Shown here one piece after another: positions 32,869 to 42,764 of a stretch of 64,000 nt of DNA. The stretch comes from Acidimicrobiaceae bacterium. Lineage in GTDB: Bacteria; Actinomycetota; Acidimicrobiia; Acidimicrobiales; RAAP-2. The notes below the pieces were generated by a model. It did not search any database, was not told the DNA's origin, and saw nothing but the letters and a program-made list of their open reading frames with translations. Both the position numbers and the translations under genes were made by a program. Within the stretch, counting starts at the first letter, position 1, and each line of letters opens with the position of its first letter. The stretch covers positions 1 to 64,000 of the forward strand of contig PLKM01000015.1 of NCBI GenBank assembly GCA_003141095.1, written 5' to 3'.

Positions 32869-35800
32869 GTGGCGACCACGGCTCACCAATCGCCCCCGCG
32901 CTGGCCGAGCTGGCGCGCGAACGTGGCGTCGCCACCTCGTACGAAGACGGTCTCGGTGCCACGCGGTGGGCGAGCCCGGATTCGATCCTGGCGGTGCTCA
33001 ACGCCTTCGGTGACATCGACCAGCTTTCGTCGCCGGGCGACGCCCGCTCGAGCCTGCTTGCGTGGCGCCATCGCCGCGTCGAGCGCATCGTGGAACCGGT
33101 GTACGTCGTCGACGAAGGAGTCGAGACGGTGGTCCCAATTCGACTGGGACGAAAAGCCGCCGGCCTGGAGTGCCGCGTGGAGTTCGAATTCGGCGGCGAA
33201 ATCTCCTGGAACGTCCGCGCCGACTCGCTGGTGACGCTCGCCCGCACGCCGAGCAAGAGCGCCGAAGGAACGGTAGTCGGACTGGCGCTTCCGGCGATGC
33301 GCATCGGCTATCACAAGCTGCATCTGCTCGTGGGGCGACGCCTCGCCCGCTCGACGATCATCGTTCGTCCACTGCGGGGGGTTCACAGCCGGTTCTCACG
33401 CGAATGGCGGGCTTTCTCGGTGCAGGCACCCGTCTTCTCCCTGCACTCGCAGCGCAGCTGGGGCAGCGGCGACGTCGGTGATCTTGACGAATTCGCCCGG
33501 ATGGTCGCGAATCAGCACGTGAGCGTCGTGTCGACGCTGCCGTTGCTGGCGACGTTCGGGCCGAGCGACTTCGAAGCCAGTCCTTACCGGCCGGTGAGCC
33601 GACGATTCTGGAGCGACCGATGGATCGCCCTTGACCGGGTCGACGATCTGGCGCGATCACCGTCGGCGCGCCATCTGATGAACGACACGTACTCACCCGC
33701 TCGACGCGCGGCGTGGGTCGTGAACGGCGTCGTTGACGGAGCCGCCGCCTTCGCCGCCAAGCGAAACGTCATCCAGGCGTGGGCCGCGACGCAGAGTGAT
33801 TTCACCGTGCGCGACAGCAGCGCGCTGTACTCGTACGTCATGGAGAATCCTGACGTGAACGACTACGCCCGCTTCCGAGCGGCGGGTGAGAGGTTCGGCC
33901 TGGACTTTCACCGCTGGCCGTCGACCGCGCGAAGCGGGCTGCTGCGGTGGAACGACGTCGATCCCACCCTGGTGCGGTACCACCTGCTCGCCCAGTGGAT
34001 CATCGACGGACAGATGACCGAGTTGGCGTCGAATCTCTCGCAGCGTGGACAGACCCTGGAACTTGACATCCCGGTCGGCGTCCATCCCTTTGGCTACGAC
34101 GTCTGGAGGAATCCAGAGCAGTACGTCGGCTCGATGTCGATTGGAGCCCCGCCCGATGAACTCGGGCCCCAGGGCCAAGACTGGGGTTCGCCGCCACTGC
34201 ACCCCGAACACTGTCGAGAGAACGGGCACGATCAATTCCGCGCCGCGCTGCGATTCCATATGCGCGTTGCCGGAGTCGTGCGCATTGACCACGTGATGGG
34301 CCTGCAACGACTCTTCTGGATTCCCGAGGGTGCCTCACCCGAGCAGGGCCTCTACGTTTCGATGCCGCTCGAGGAGCTACTGGCCGTCGTCGCCATCGAG
34401 GCCCAGCGTCTGGGTGTTGACGTGGTCGGCGAGGACCTCGGCACCGTCGAGGACGGTTTACGCGACGCCATGCTTCGCGAGGGGCTGCGGCGCACGTACG
34501 TCGCGCAGTATGCCATTCGCGTCGAGGAGGACGAGCTCGAGGAAGTGCCCGTCGGATCGGTGGCGTCATTCGCGACCCACGACACCGCGACCTTCGCGGG
34601 CTGGTGGAACAGCGTCGACATCGACGAACGCGTGCAGCTCGGGTTGCTCGACGCCCCCTCGGCCGAGAGGATGCGCCAGCGCCGCGCCGACGAGCGCCGC
34701 GCCCTCGCCCTCGCGCTGGGTCGCACCGATAGCGATGAGCCCAATGACGTGCTCGTTGCCGTGCACGAATACCTCGCCCGCAGCGACGCCGGACTGGTGA
34801 TGGTTCAGCTCGACGATCTCCTGGGAGAGACCTCGGCGACAAATCTTCCGGGCACCTCGACGCACCGGGCGAACTGGAGCCGTCTGGCGCGACTGAGCCT
34901 GGAGGAGTTGGCCTCTTCCACGACCTTGGCCAGCGCGCTCGCACCACTGAGCGAGCAACGCGGCTACCCCTCAGCATCCAACGGACAGCAGGCTCTGGCG
35001 AGAGGAGAGCCGCTCGAGGTGACGCGGCTCACCTCGAGCGACCTGCATCTGTTGAGCGAGGGACGCCATTTTCGTCTCTACCAACACCTGGGATGCCACT
35101 CCATGGTCGTCGACGGCGTCGCGGGGTGCTACTTCGCAGTGTGGGCGCCCAACGCGGATCGAGTTTCGGTAGTTGGGGAGTTCAACCAGTGGGATGCCAA
35201 CGGCCACCCGCTCGCTCCCAGGGAGAGTTCGGGAGTGTGGGAGGGATTCGTTCCAGGGGTCGGTGAGCTGACGACCTACAAGTACCGCCTGCATTCGCGA
35301 CTCGGCGGCGAAGAGTTCGACAAGACTGATCCCTTCGGCAGGTTCTTCGAAGTCTCGCCGGCGACGGCGACGCGAGTGTGGAACTCGGCCTTCGCCTGGG
35401 GCGACGACCAGTGGATGGCGGCACGCTCGACGTACCGCGCCATCGAGCGACCGATGTCGACCTACGAGCTGCACCTCGGTTCTTGGCGCCGCGTGCCCGA
35501 AGAGGGGAATCGCTCGCTCACCTATCGCGAGCTCGCGCCACTCCTCGCGGCCTACGTCAACGAGATGGGCTTCACCCACGTGGAGCTGATGCCCGTGATG
35601 GAGCATCCGTTCTACGGCTCTTGGGGCTACCAAACAACTGGGTACTTCGCGCCCACGTCGCGCATGGGGACACCCGACGACTTCAAGTATCTGATCGACC
35701 AGCTCCACCAGGCCGGCATCGGAGTGATACTCGACTGGGTTCCCTCGCACTTTCCGGCCGACGCCTTCGCACTGGCCGAGTTCGACGGGTCCCACCTCTA

Positions 35801-36899
35801 CGAGCACGCCGACGCGCGCCAGCGAGTCCACCCTGATTGGCTGAGTTGGACCTTCAACTACGGGCGCAACGAAGTGCGCAGCTTCCTGATCTCCAATGCC
35901 TGCTTCTGGCTTGACGAGTACCACGCGGACGGGTTGCGCCTCGACGCGGTCGCCTCCATGCTGTACCTCGACTACTCGCGCAAACCTGGCGAGTGGGTGC
36001 CCAACCGCCTCGGGGGCCGTGACGATCTTGAAGCCGTCGAGTTCATACGCCAATGCGCTACCGAGATAACGAGTCAGTTCCCCCAGGCGGTCGTGATCGC
36101 CGAGGAGTCAACGGCGTGGCCCTCCGTCACGCGTCCGGCCGCCGACGGAGGGCTAGGCTTCACCTTCAAGTGGGATCTGGGCTGGATGCACGACACGCTG
36201 GACTACCTGCAGCGCGATCCGATCTTCCGACGCCACCATCAGAACGAGTTGACGTTCCGGGCGCTCTACGCCTCGGATGAACACTACGTTCTGCCTCTCT
36301 CACACGACGAGGTCGTCCACGGCAAGGGCTCGCTGTTGGCGAAGATGGCTGGCGATGACTGGCAGAAACGTGCGAACCTGCGGCTGCTGTTCGGCTACCA
36401 GTACACGATTCCGGGCAAGAAGCTGCTCTTCATGGGTGCCGAGTTCGCGCAGCAGAGCGAATGGAACCACGAGGCCTCGCTCGATTGGCACCTGCTCGAC
36501 TACGACGACCACCTCGGCGTCGCCCGATGGGTGCAGCGACTCAATGCCCTGTACGGCGAGAGCCCGGCGCTGCACCGCGACGATCGAGGCGGCGGGGAGT
36601 TCGAATGGATCAGCTGTGACGACGCGGAGCGCAGCGTGCTCGTCTGGTCGCGCGGCGTCGGGGACGACTCGATGTTGGTGCTGGCTAATTTCACCCCGAT
36701 ACCACGCGACAACTACGAGGTGGCGGCGACGGCGGCGACGTGGGTCGTGATGGCCAACAGTGACGACCTCGCTTACGGCGGCAGCGGCTACTCGTCGAGC
36801 GCGGAGTTTTCGACGCTCGAGGGAGACGATCCTTCACGCCACGTGCTGCGCGTCACGCTGCCTCCCCTGTCGCTGGTCGTACTGAAACGGAAGGTCTAG
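32865..36899 (+). CDS. malQ-glgB: Fusion of 4-alpha-glucanotransferase (MalQ) and glycogen branching enzyme (GlgB)
   Basis: A single 1344-aa frame without a stop or shift. Residues 1 to about 705 are a GH77 amylomaltase: nucleophile Asp475 in RIDHVMG, acid/base Glu523 in VVGEDLGTV and Asp573 in ATHDTATF. Residues about 720-1344 are a GH13 branching enzyme: a CBM48-like start (YFAVWAPNADRVSVVGEFNQW), HPFYGSWGYQTTGYFAPTSR, nucleophile Asp1027 in GLRLDAVASML, acid Glu1080 in IAEESTAWP and Asp1148 in LPLSHDEVVHGKG. Both halves are near full length with complete active sites, so the chain should both transfer 1,4-glucan segments and create 1,6 branches. ATG 32865 overlaps the phosphorylase stop; in-frame GTG 32856 is the alternative. 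The linker near 700-720 is short and polar. Confidence 0.92.
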   Translation: MSGDHGSPIAPALAELARERGVATSYEDGLGATRWASPDSILAVLNAFGDIDQLSSPGDARSSLLAWRHRRVERIVEPVYVVDEGVETVVPIRLGRKAAGLECRVEFEFGGEISWNVRADSLVTLARTPSKSAEGTVVGLALPAMRIGYHKLHLLVGRRLARSTIIVRPLRGVHSRFSREWRAFSVQAPVFSLHSQRSWGSGDVGDLDEFARMVANQHVSVVSTLPLLATFGPSDFEASPYRPVSRRFWSDRWIALDRVDDLARSPSARHLMNDTYSPARRAAWVVNGVVDGAAAFAAKRNVIQAWAATQSDFTVRDSSALYSYVMENPDVNDYARFRAAGERFGLDFHRWPSTARSGLLRWNDVDPTLVRYHLLAQWIIDGQMTELASNLSQRGQTLELDIPVGVHPFGYDVWRNPEQYVGSMSIGAPPDELGPQGQDWGSPPLHPEHCRENGHDQFRAALRFHMRVAGVVRIDHVMGLQRLFWIPEGASPEQGLYVSMPLEELLAVVAIEAQRLGVDVVGEDLGTVEDGLRDAMLREGLRRTYVAQYAIRVEEDELEEVPVGSVASFATHDTATFAGWWNSVDIDERVQLGLLDAPSAERMRQRRADERRALALALGRTDSDEPNDVLVAVHEYLARSDAGLVMVQLDDLLGETSATNLPGTSTHRANWSRLARLSLEELASSTTLASALAPLSEQRGYPSASNGQQALARGEPLEVTRLTSSDLHLLSEGRHFRLYQHLGCHSMVVDGVAGCYFAVWAPNADRVSVVGEFNQWDANGHPLAPRESSGVWEGFVPGVGELTTYKYRLHSRLGGEEFDKTDPFGRFFEVSPATATRVWNSAFAWGDDQWMAARSTYRAIERPMSTYELHLGSWRRVPEEGNRSLTYRELAPLLAAYVNEMGFTHVELMPVMEHPFYGSWGYQTTGYFAPTSRMGTPDDFKYLIDQLHQAGIGVILDWVPSHFPADAFALAEFDGSHLYEHADARQRVHPDWLSWTFNYGRNEVRSFLISNACFWLDEYHADGLRLDAVASMLYLDYSRKPGEWVPNRLGGRDDLEAVEFIRQCATEITSQFPQAVVIAEESTAWPSVTRPAADGGLGFTFKWDLGWMHDTLDYLQRDPIFRRHHQNELTFRALYASDEHYVLPLSHDEVVHGKGSLLAKMAGDDWQKRANLRLLFGYQYTIPGKKLLFMGAEFAQQSEWNHEASLDWHLLDYDDHLGVARWVQRLNALYGESPALHRDDRGGGEFEWISCDDAERSVLVWSRGVGDDSMLVLANFTPIPRDNYEVAATAATWVVMANSDDLAYGGSGYSSSAEFSTLEGDDPSRHVLRVTLPPLSLVVLKRKV

Positions 36900-38954
36900 A
36901 TGCCGATCGCGGGTTTCCATCTCCACTTCTACCAGCCACCCCGTGAGAACCCCTGGCTGGGCGTGGTCCCCAACGAATGGAGCGCGTGGCCCTACCACGA
37001 CTGGAACGAGCGAATCACGGCGGAGTGCTACCGGGCAATGATCGCGGTCGCGTTGCCCCACAGCGACGACGGAGGGACCGAGCTGAACGAGCCCCTGGCC
37101 AAGAGCAGTTTCGACGTGGGCCCGACGCTGCACCACTGGATCGAGCGTTACGCCCCTGACGTTGATCAAGCCCTCGCGTATCAGGTGAGCCACGTCGCGG
37201 CTTCGCCGCGTTCGGTCGTCGTCGCGGCACCGTACGTTCACGCGATCCTTCCCCTCGCTCGAGCGACGGACCGCGAACGGCTCGTGGCGTGGGGAATCGC
37301 TGACTACCAGCGACGTTTCGGCGAGGGCCCGCTCGGAATGTGGCTACCCGAAACTGCGGTCGACCTCGACACGCTCGAAACGTTGGCGCGCCAAGGGATC
37401 CGCTACACGATCCTGATGCCGGGCCAAGCGGCTCGGATCCGCGAACCCGGAGGTGCCTGGCAACAGGTGGATGTTCATTCGTTGGACACCTCGCGGCCCT
37501 ACCTGGTTCGTCTGAGTGAAGGCCGCACGATCACCGTCGTGTTCGGACACGGCGATCTCTCCCAGCGCGTGGCCTTCGGCGATTTGGTCGACAACGGTAC
37601 GAAACTCGCCGACACGATGATGGAGTCATTGGACGTCGGTCGCGACGGCGCGGTGCTGCTCGTGACCGACGGCGAGACCTTTGGCCACCACCACCGCTTC
37701 GGCGACCTGGGTCTGGCCTGGGCGATGCGCCGCTTGCAACGCCACTACGGAGTGGACACGACGCTCGGCGAGTGGTTGGCCACGCAGGAACCGACGTTCG
37801 AAGTCGAACTCGCACCGGTCTCATCCTGGAGTTGCGCTCACGGCGTTGAACGATGGCGTAGCGACTGCGGGTGCGTCACCGGTTCGCAGCCGGGCTGGCG
37901 TCAGGACTGGCGTACGCCGTTGCGCGAAGCTCTCGACTGGCTTCGCGACACTCTAGGAAACGCCGTCGACGTCGAACTCGTCACCTTGGTCGAATCTCCC
38001 GACGAGACACTGTGCGACTACGGAACAGTGCTGACCGGGGCGCTCGGCCCCGCCGAGTTCGTGCGCGCCCATCAGGCCCGAGGCCTCGATGACGACGAGA
38101 CGACCAAGGTTCTGGAACTGTGCGAGATCTATCGGAACTTGCAATTCAGCTTCACCAGCTGCGCCTGGTTCTTCGCCGATCCTGCGGAGATCGAAACGGC
38201 AATAGTCCTGCGCTACGCGGCCGTTGCCCTGGAGCTGGCTGTGCGGACTCTGGGTCTGGGGCTCGAAACTGAGTTCCTTACACGCCTGCAGGGCGTTCGC
38301 TCCAATCGACCTGGAGTCGACGGAAGAGAAATTTGGCGCCAGGCCCGTGAACACTACCGTTTCGACGAAGCCCTCATCGTCGCGGGGTTCGCCGCCGAGC
38401 ATCTCGCCAACGAGCACGGCGCGCGACACGATCGAGGCTTCTGGCGCTTGGAGATGCAGCCGCCACTCGAGGACGACGAGGCGGGCACACTGCGCGTGAC
38501 GCTCACCAACGCGCCAACTCTGCGCCGACAGACGTTCCTGACCCGTGCCCAGCGCAGCGGCGCACTGGGCGTGCGCGTGCAGGTGAAGGCCGACGGAGCC
38601 CAGGAGTGGTTCACGTTCGGTCTTGGTGAACTCGGCACGGACGCCGTCGCGCTGGTCGCCTCCTCGTGGCTGGTGGGTCCCGGGAGCGTGGACTTCGAAG
38701 GCGCACTCAACCTCTTGGTCGCCGAGATGCTCATGCGCCATTCGAGTACCGACGACGCAGTCGTGCTGGTCGCCCTCGCCGGCGCGCCACGATGCGTGAC
38801 TCCCGCGGGGGAGACATCCATCCGCCGGGCGTTACTCGCGATAACTGGTCAGCCCCATGAGATCGTCGACGTCGAGCTGCTGGCGCCGCTGGCGCGGGCC
38901 GTCGGACTCGACGAACTAGTGGGCAGTTCACGACCACTCGCCGCGGGCGGGTAG
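36900..38954 (+). CDS. GH57-family glucan-active enzyme (DUF3536 type)
   Basis: A 684-aa glycoside hydrolase family 57 protein. The N-terminal barrel starts AGFHLHFYQPPRENPW. The probable nucleophile is Glu151 in GMWLPETAVD and the acid/base is Asp257 in VTDGETFGHHH, followed by WSCAHGVERWRSDCGC, a cysteine motif typical of this subfamily. The C-terminal half (about 330-684) is the DUF3536-like part. The start is ATG 36900, immediately after the fusion gene's TAG, so translation is coupled. GH57 includes amylases, 4-alpha-glucanotransferases and branching enzymes. The exact reaction of this subfamily is not settled, but the operon puts it in alpha-glucan remodelling. No signal peptide is present. 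Confidence 0.82.
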   Translation: MPIAGFHLHFYQPPRENPWLGVVPNEWSAWPYHDWNERITAECYRAMIAVALPHSDDGGTELNEPLAKSSFDVGPTLHHWIERYAPDVDQALAYQVSHVAASPRSVVVAAPYVHAILPLARATDRERLVAWGIADYQRRFGEGPLGMWLPETAVDLDTLETLARQGIRYTILMPGQAARIREPGGAWQQVDVHSLDTSRPYLVRLSEGRTITVVFGHGDLSQRVAFGDLVDNGTKLADTMMESLDVGRDGAVLLVTDGETFGHHHRFGDLGLAWAMRRLQRHYGVDTTLGEWLATQEPTFEVELAPVSSWSCAHGVERWRSDCGCVTGSQPGWRQDWRTPLREALDWLRDTLGNAVDVELVTLVESPDETLCDYGTVLTGALGPAEFVRAHQARGLDDDETTKVLELCEIYRNLQFSFTSCAWFFADPAEIETAIVLRYAAVALELAVRTLGLGLETEFLTRLQGVRSNRPGVDGREIWRQAREHYRFDEALIVAGFAAEHLANEHGARHDRGFWRLEMQPPLEDDEAGTLRVTLTNAPTLRRQTFLTRAQRSGALGVRVQVKADGAQEWFTFGLGELGTDAVALVASSWLVGPGSVDFEGALNLLVAEMLMRHSSTDDAVVLVALAGAPRCVTPAGETSIRRALLAITGQPHEIVDVELLAPLARAVGLDELVGSSRPLAAGG

Positions 38955-38964
38955 ATTCGGTGGG

Positions 38965-41118
38965 ATGACTAAGCGCTTCGACGGTTCACTCGACATGCGA
39001 CGCGCGATCGACCGCCTGGCCCGGCGGCTGCCCGAACCGCTCGAAGACCTCGCGTGGATCTCCTACAACTACCTCTGGTCCTGGACCCCCGGCGGGCGCG
39101 ATCTCTTCACCAGCATTGACGCACACCGATTCATGCTGGCGGGACAGAATCCCGTGCGTTTCCTGTGGAATCAGGCCGAGCGCGATCTCTTGCGTGCCGC
39201 GACCGACGAGGACCTGCTCGAACGCCTCAGCGAGGTGGCCCAGAAGATGGACGCCGAACTGCAGCGCCCCGGTCAACGCGTACAGGCGGGTGGACCGGTG
39301 GCGTTCTTCTGTGCCGAGTTCGGCGTTCATTCGTCGCTGCCCGTCTACTCCGGGGGACTCGGAGTGCTCGCGGGCGACATCTTGAAGGAAGTATCGGACC
39401 AAGCCCTCGACGTGGTCGGGGTCGGGCTGCTGTACCGGCGCGGCTACCTCCATCAGCGCATGAACCTGTCCGGTTGGCAACACGAGTACTGGACTGAAAT
39501 CAACACCGACCAGCTGCCCGCCGTGCGCGTCAGGGGCGCCGACGGAGCACCCCTGAGGGTGACGGTACCCGTATGGGACGGAGAACTGGCCGCCCACGTC
39601 TGGCTGGTCAATGTGGGGCGAACGCCTCTCTACTTGCTCGATGCCGAACTCGCGGAAAACAACCCGCTAGAGCGCTGGGTCAGCGCGCGTCTCTACGAGG
39701 GCTCGCGAGAAATACGATTAGCGCAGTACGCGCTGCTCGGCATCGGAGGAGTACGCGCACTCGACGCGATGGGGATCGCCCCGGGGCTTTTCCACCTCAA
39801 CGAAGGTCACCCCGCGCTGGCCTCACTCGAGATCGCGTCGAAGACATCGAGCGAATTGTCCGGAGATCGGCTCGGGCTGGAGAAACTTCTGGAGATCGGC
39901 CGGGACCGATTCGCCTTCACCACGCACACCCCGGTACCAGCGGGCAACGAGACGTACGAAGCCGACCAATTCTTCTCGGTCCTCGGTCGAGCGATCGATC
40001 AAATGGGCCTTTCGCGCGAAGAGGTGAGCGCGGTGAGCCGAGTGGACCCCACTTCAACGTCCGAGCCGCTGGGGTTTTCACCGCTGGCCATCCGGTGCTC
40101 GCGCTCGACCAACGCCGTGAGCAAGCGCCATGAAGAGGTTGCGCGCGAAATGTGGCGTCCTCTCTTCCCGGGCGTGGACGTCGCTGACGTGCCTATCACC
40201 CACGTGACCAATGCCGTGCACCTGCCGACGTGGATGAGCCCGACGATGCGAGAACTACTCACCAAGTTCTTCGGGGCCGACTGGGAGCGACACGCCGACG
40301 ACCCGGGTCTGTGGAGCCACGTCGACGAGATCCCCGATGTCGACCTCTGGCGAGCGCGCTGCGATATGCGTCTCGAGTTGGTGGAACTTATCCGTCGCGA
40401 CATCGGGGTCGACCGGTTGGCGCGCGGCGAGGAGATCGCCTACGCCGAAGCGGCCTTCGACGCCTTTGATCCCACGCATCTCACCGTTGGCTTCGCACGA
40501 CGACTGGCCACCTACAAACGACTCGACCTGCTGTTCTATGATCCCGAGCGCCTTCGCAGGATCATTGACGAGGATAAAGGCACTCAGTTCATCGTCGCCG
40601 GTAAAGCGCACCCCCTCGATGACGAGGCGAAGAACGTGGCGCGCAACATGTTCACCCTGAAGCGTGGCCTGGACGTTCCTAACCGCCTGGTCTTCCTCGA
40701 GGACTACGACCTGCGCGTCGCGCCGCGATTGGTCGCCGGATGCGACGTGTGGCTGAACCTGCCGAGGCCGCCCCTCGAGGCGAGTGGGACCAGCGGCATG
40801 AAGGCGGCGTTGAACGGGGGGCTTAATCTCAGCGTGCTGGACGGCTGGTGGGGCGAGGGCTACAACGGGCAGAACGGTTGGGCTATTGACGGGTCGGTGG
40901 ATGATGACACCGAAGCTCAGGATGAACGGGATGCCCGAGCGCTCTATGACCTTCTGGAAAACGAAGTCAAGCCGCTGTTCTTCACTCGAGACGCCAACGG
41001 GATACCCATTGGCTGGCTGGCGCGCACGCGAGCGTCGCTGCGAAGTTTGGGTCCGAAGTTCTGCGCGAATCGCATGGTCGACGACTACGTCGAGCGCATC
41101 TACCGCTCTGGACACTGA
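38965..41118 (+). CDS. glgP: Alpha-glucan phosphorylase, canonical copy
   Basis: A 717-aa GT35-type phosphorylase. LEDLAWISYNYLWSWTPGG is the N-terminal DUF3417-like part. GGLGVLAGDILKEVS, HTPVPAGNETYEADQF and FARRLATYKRLDLL follow, and EASGTSGMKAALNG carries PLP-lysine Lys613 with the usual Thr609. It lacks the long tail of the first copy. Start ATG 38965 with GGTGGGA about 5 bases ahead; the gap to the GH57 gene is 10 bases. It is the last gene of the operon and is followed by a strong hairpin. It should release glucose 1-phosphate from cytoplasmic glucan. Confidence 0.9.
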   Translation: MTKRFDGSLDMRRAIDRLARRLPEPLEDLAWISYNYLWSWTPGGRDLFTSIDAHRFMLAGQNPVRFLWNQAERDLLRAATDEDLLERLSEVAQKMDAELQRPGQRVQAGGPVAFFCAEFGVHSSLPVYSGGLGVLAGDILKEVSDQALDVVGVGLLYRRGYLHQRMNLSGWQHEYWTEINTDQLPAVRVRGADGAPLRVTVPVWDGELAAHVWLVNVGRTPLYLLDAELAENNPLERWVSARLYEGSREIRLAQYALLGIGGVRALDAMGIAPGLFHLNEGHPALASLEIASKTSSELSGDRLGLEKLLEIGRDRFAFTTHTPVPAGNETYEADQFFSVLGRAIDQMGLSREEVSAVSRVDPTSTSEPLGFSPLAIRCSRSTNAVSKRHEEVAREMWRPLFPGVDVADVPITHVTNAVHLPTWMSPTMRELLTKFFGADWERHADDPGLWSHVDEIPDVDLWRARCDMRLELVELIRRDIGVDRLARGEEIAYAEAAFDAFDPTHLTVGFARRLATYKRLDLLFYDPERLRRIIDEDKGTQFIVAGKAHPLDDEAKNVARNMFTLKRGLDVPNRLVFLEDYDLRVAPRLVAGCDVWLNLPRPPLEASGTSGMKAALNGGLNLSVLDGWWGEGYNGQNGWAIDGSVDDDTEAQDERDARALYDLLENEVKPLFFTRDANGIPIGWLARTRASLRSLGPKFCANRMVDDYVERIYRSGH

Positions 41119-41127
41119 CTGACCCGC

Positions 41128-41163
41128 TCTCAAGGAAACTAAACAAGGACCGTTTCCTTGAGA
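41128..41163 (+). terminator. Hairpin ending the glucan operon
   Basis: A 12-bp perfect stem (41128-41139 with 41152-41163) and a 12-base loop lie 10 bases after the last phosphorylase gene. It has no long T run but is A+T/G+C balanced and well placed to end the four-gene transcript. Confidence 0.65.
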
Positions 41164-41270
41164 AGGACGAGCCTGTTCAGTTCACGGTGGCCCAGTGCCG
41201 CTTCAACTCACCCGTTCCCTTCTCGAGCCGCCTTACACTTCGATAAGACCGAGGACGACGAGGCGACGAG

Positions 41271-41786
41271 ATGAATCGCGGACTTCAAGTTGTACCTGTG
41301 CTGCTCGCGGGCTCTCTGTTGTTCGCGGCCTGCGCATCAGCTAAATCAGCGACGCCGACAACGAGCTCGGTGACTTCCACCACGACCGCTTCGTCGACCA
41401 CCACGAGTGGCCGCACACAAGATCTTGTGGTCACTCCTTCGGTCCGCCAGGGTCTCCTTGACGCTGCCGCGGCGTATCATCAACTCCCCGCCTCGGACTA
41501 CTTGGGCCTCGTCGCCGGCACGACGTACTACGCGTTCGATCCATCGACGAATGACTTCTTCGCCGCGGCGGGACTCGAGCCCAGTCCGAACTCATTGCCG
41601 GCCCAAATCGGCGCGCAAGACGACGGCGGCTACAACTTGTTCGTACGTGCGGCTCGGTCCAGCACCTGGACGGTCTACGACGACGGCTTGGGCGCTGCCC
41701 AAGATTCGACCTGCCCCGTCGACCTGCCCGAATCGGTGCTCTCGGCATGGAATTGGAGTGCTCAAAGTTGCTACCCGCCGGGGTGA
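41271..41786 (+). CDS. Putative lipoprotein, unknown function
   Basis: A 171-aa exported protein. The signal peptide (QVVPVLLAGSLLFAAC) ends in a lipobox-like FAAC, with Cys21 as the lipid-modified residue. A Ser/Thr-rich linker, residues about 25-48, reaches out from the membrane, as in many actinobacterial lipoproteins. The folded part (about 50-171) contains a pair of cysteines near the end (DSTCPVD and SAQSCYPPG) that could form a disulfide. I do not recognise the domain. The ATG start has GAGG about 8 bases upstream. It is not obviously linked to its neighbours. Confidence 0.7.
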   Translation: MNRGLQVVPVLLAGSLLFAACASAKSATPTTSSVTSTTTASSTTTSGRTQDLVVTPSVRQGLLDAAAAYHQLPASDYLGLVAGTTYYAFDPSTNDFFAAAGLEPSPNSLPAQIGAQDDGGYNLFVRAARSSTWTVYDDGLGAAQDSTCPVDLPESVLSAWNWSAQSCYPPG

Positions 41787-41942
41787 AGCCGCGGGCCACT
41801 GGGTTACAACTGACTCTTTCGAGACCAACGAATCTGCGCTGGCTGAGTCGACGGCCCGCTAGTTCAAGAACGTCAAATTGATGGCTCGTCGCTCTAGCCA
41901 CACGAACATCTCCAGGGCTATTCTTCAGTCGAGAGGTGGACC

Positions 41943-42746
41943 ATGACCATTGCCTGCAAAGTGAACGGTGAGTACGCACAGAACCTGACCTGTCAACTCG
42001 ACGCCGGTCAGTCGGTGTTCGCTGACGCATCAAAATTCCGATGGAAGACATCCAACGTGGCCATCGAGACCCGTCTCTCCGTGCCGGGCGGGAACGCGAA
42101 CGCCGCCGAACGACCTCAGCAGAGCGGCGGAGGTTTCTTGAAGGCGGCGATCACCACCGCGACCGAGGTGGGCAAACGGGCCCTCGCTGGTCAGAGCCTC
42201 GCCTTCCAGTGGTTCACACCAGGTGGTGGCTCGGGGCTCGTCGCATTCGCTGGTGAACTCCCTGGCCAAATTCGCGTCATTGAACTCGATGGAACAGCCG
42301 GTTGGCGAGCCGAGAGCCGCGCCTTCATCTGCGCCGAGGCGAGCGTCACCTACGACATTAGTTTTTCCGGATTCAATCTCGGCCGCCGTTCGAAGCAGGG
42401 CTATATTTTCGAGAACTTCACCGGACGCGGCACGCTCGTCCTTGGTGGCGGCGGCACGCTCGTTGAGTTGAACCCGGCCGCCTACGGAGGAAAACTCCAG
42501 GTCCACGGCGGCGCAGTCGTTGCCTTCGCTGATTCGGTCGCCTTCAACGTTGAGCGCGTCGGCGCCTTCAACGCCCAGACCGCCATGACCGCAGTCTTCG
42601 GAGGCGACGGCCTCAATCTCATCACGCTCACCGGCGACGGACCTGTCATACTTCAGTCAACGTTGCACCGCGAGTTCGAAGCTGACGAGCACCAAGGCGA
42701 AAGCACCGCCAACCCAATGCGCCAAGGTCTGCTCGGTCGACTCTAG
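41943..42746 (+). CDS. AIM24-family protein
   Basis: A 267-aa protein of the AIM24/TIGR00266 family, with a beta-rich TRAP-like fold. The pattern is visible in AGQSVFADASKFRWKTSNV, FQWFTPGGGSGLVAFAGELP, YIFENFTGRGTLVLGGGGT and the C-terminal half. A glycine-rich insertion (about 60-80) breaks the first repeat. In yeast the namesake is mitochondrial; the bacterial role is unknown. GAGAGGTGGA lies directly upstream of the ATG. The next gene, a small helical protein, starts 18 bases after its stop with AGAAAGAAGGA, so they probably share a transcript. Confidence 0.8.
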   Translation: MTIACKVNGEYAQNLTCQLDAGQSVFADASKFRWKTSNVAIETRLSVPGGNANAAERPQQSGGGFLKAAITTATEVGKRALAGQSLAFQWFTPGGGSGLVAFAGELPGQIRVIELDGTAGWRAESRAFICAEASVTYDISFSGFNLGRRSKQGYIFENFTGRGTLVLGGGGTLVELNPAAYGGKLQVHGGAVVAFADSVAFNVERVGAFNAQTAMTAVFGGDGLNLITLTGDGPVILQSTLHREFEADEHQGESTANPMRQGLLGRL

Positions 42747-42764
42747 AGAGAAAGAAGGACAATT

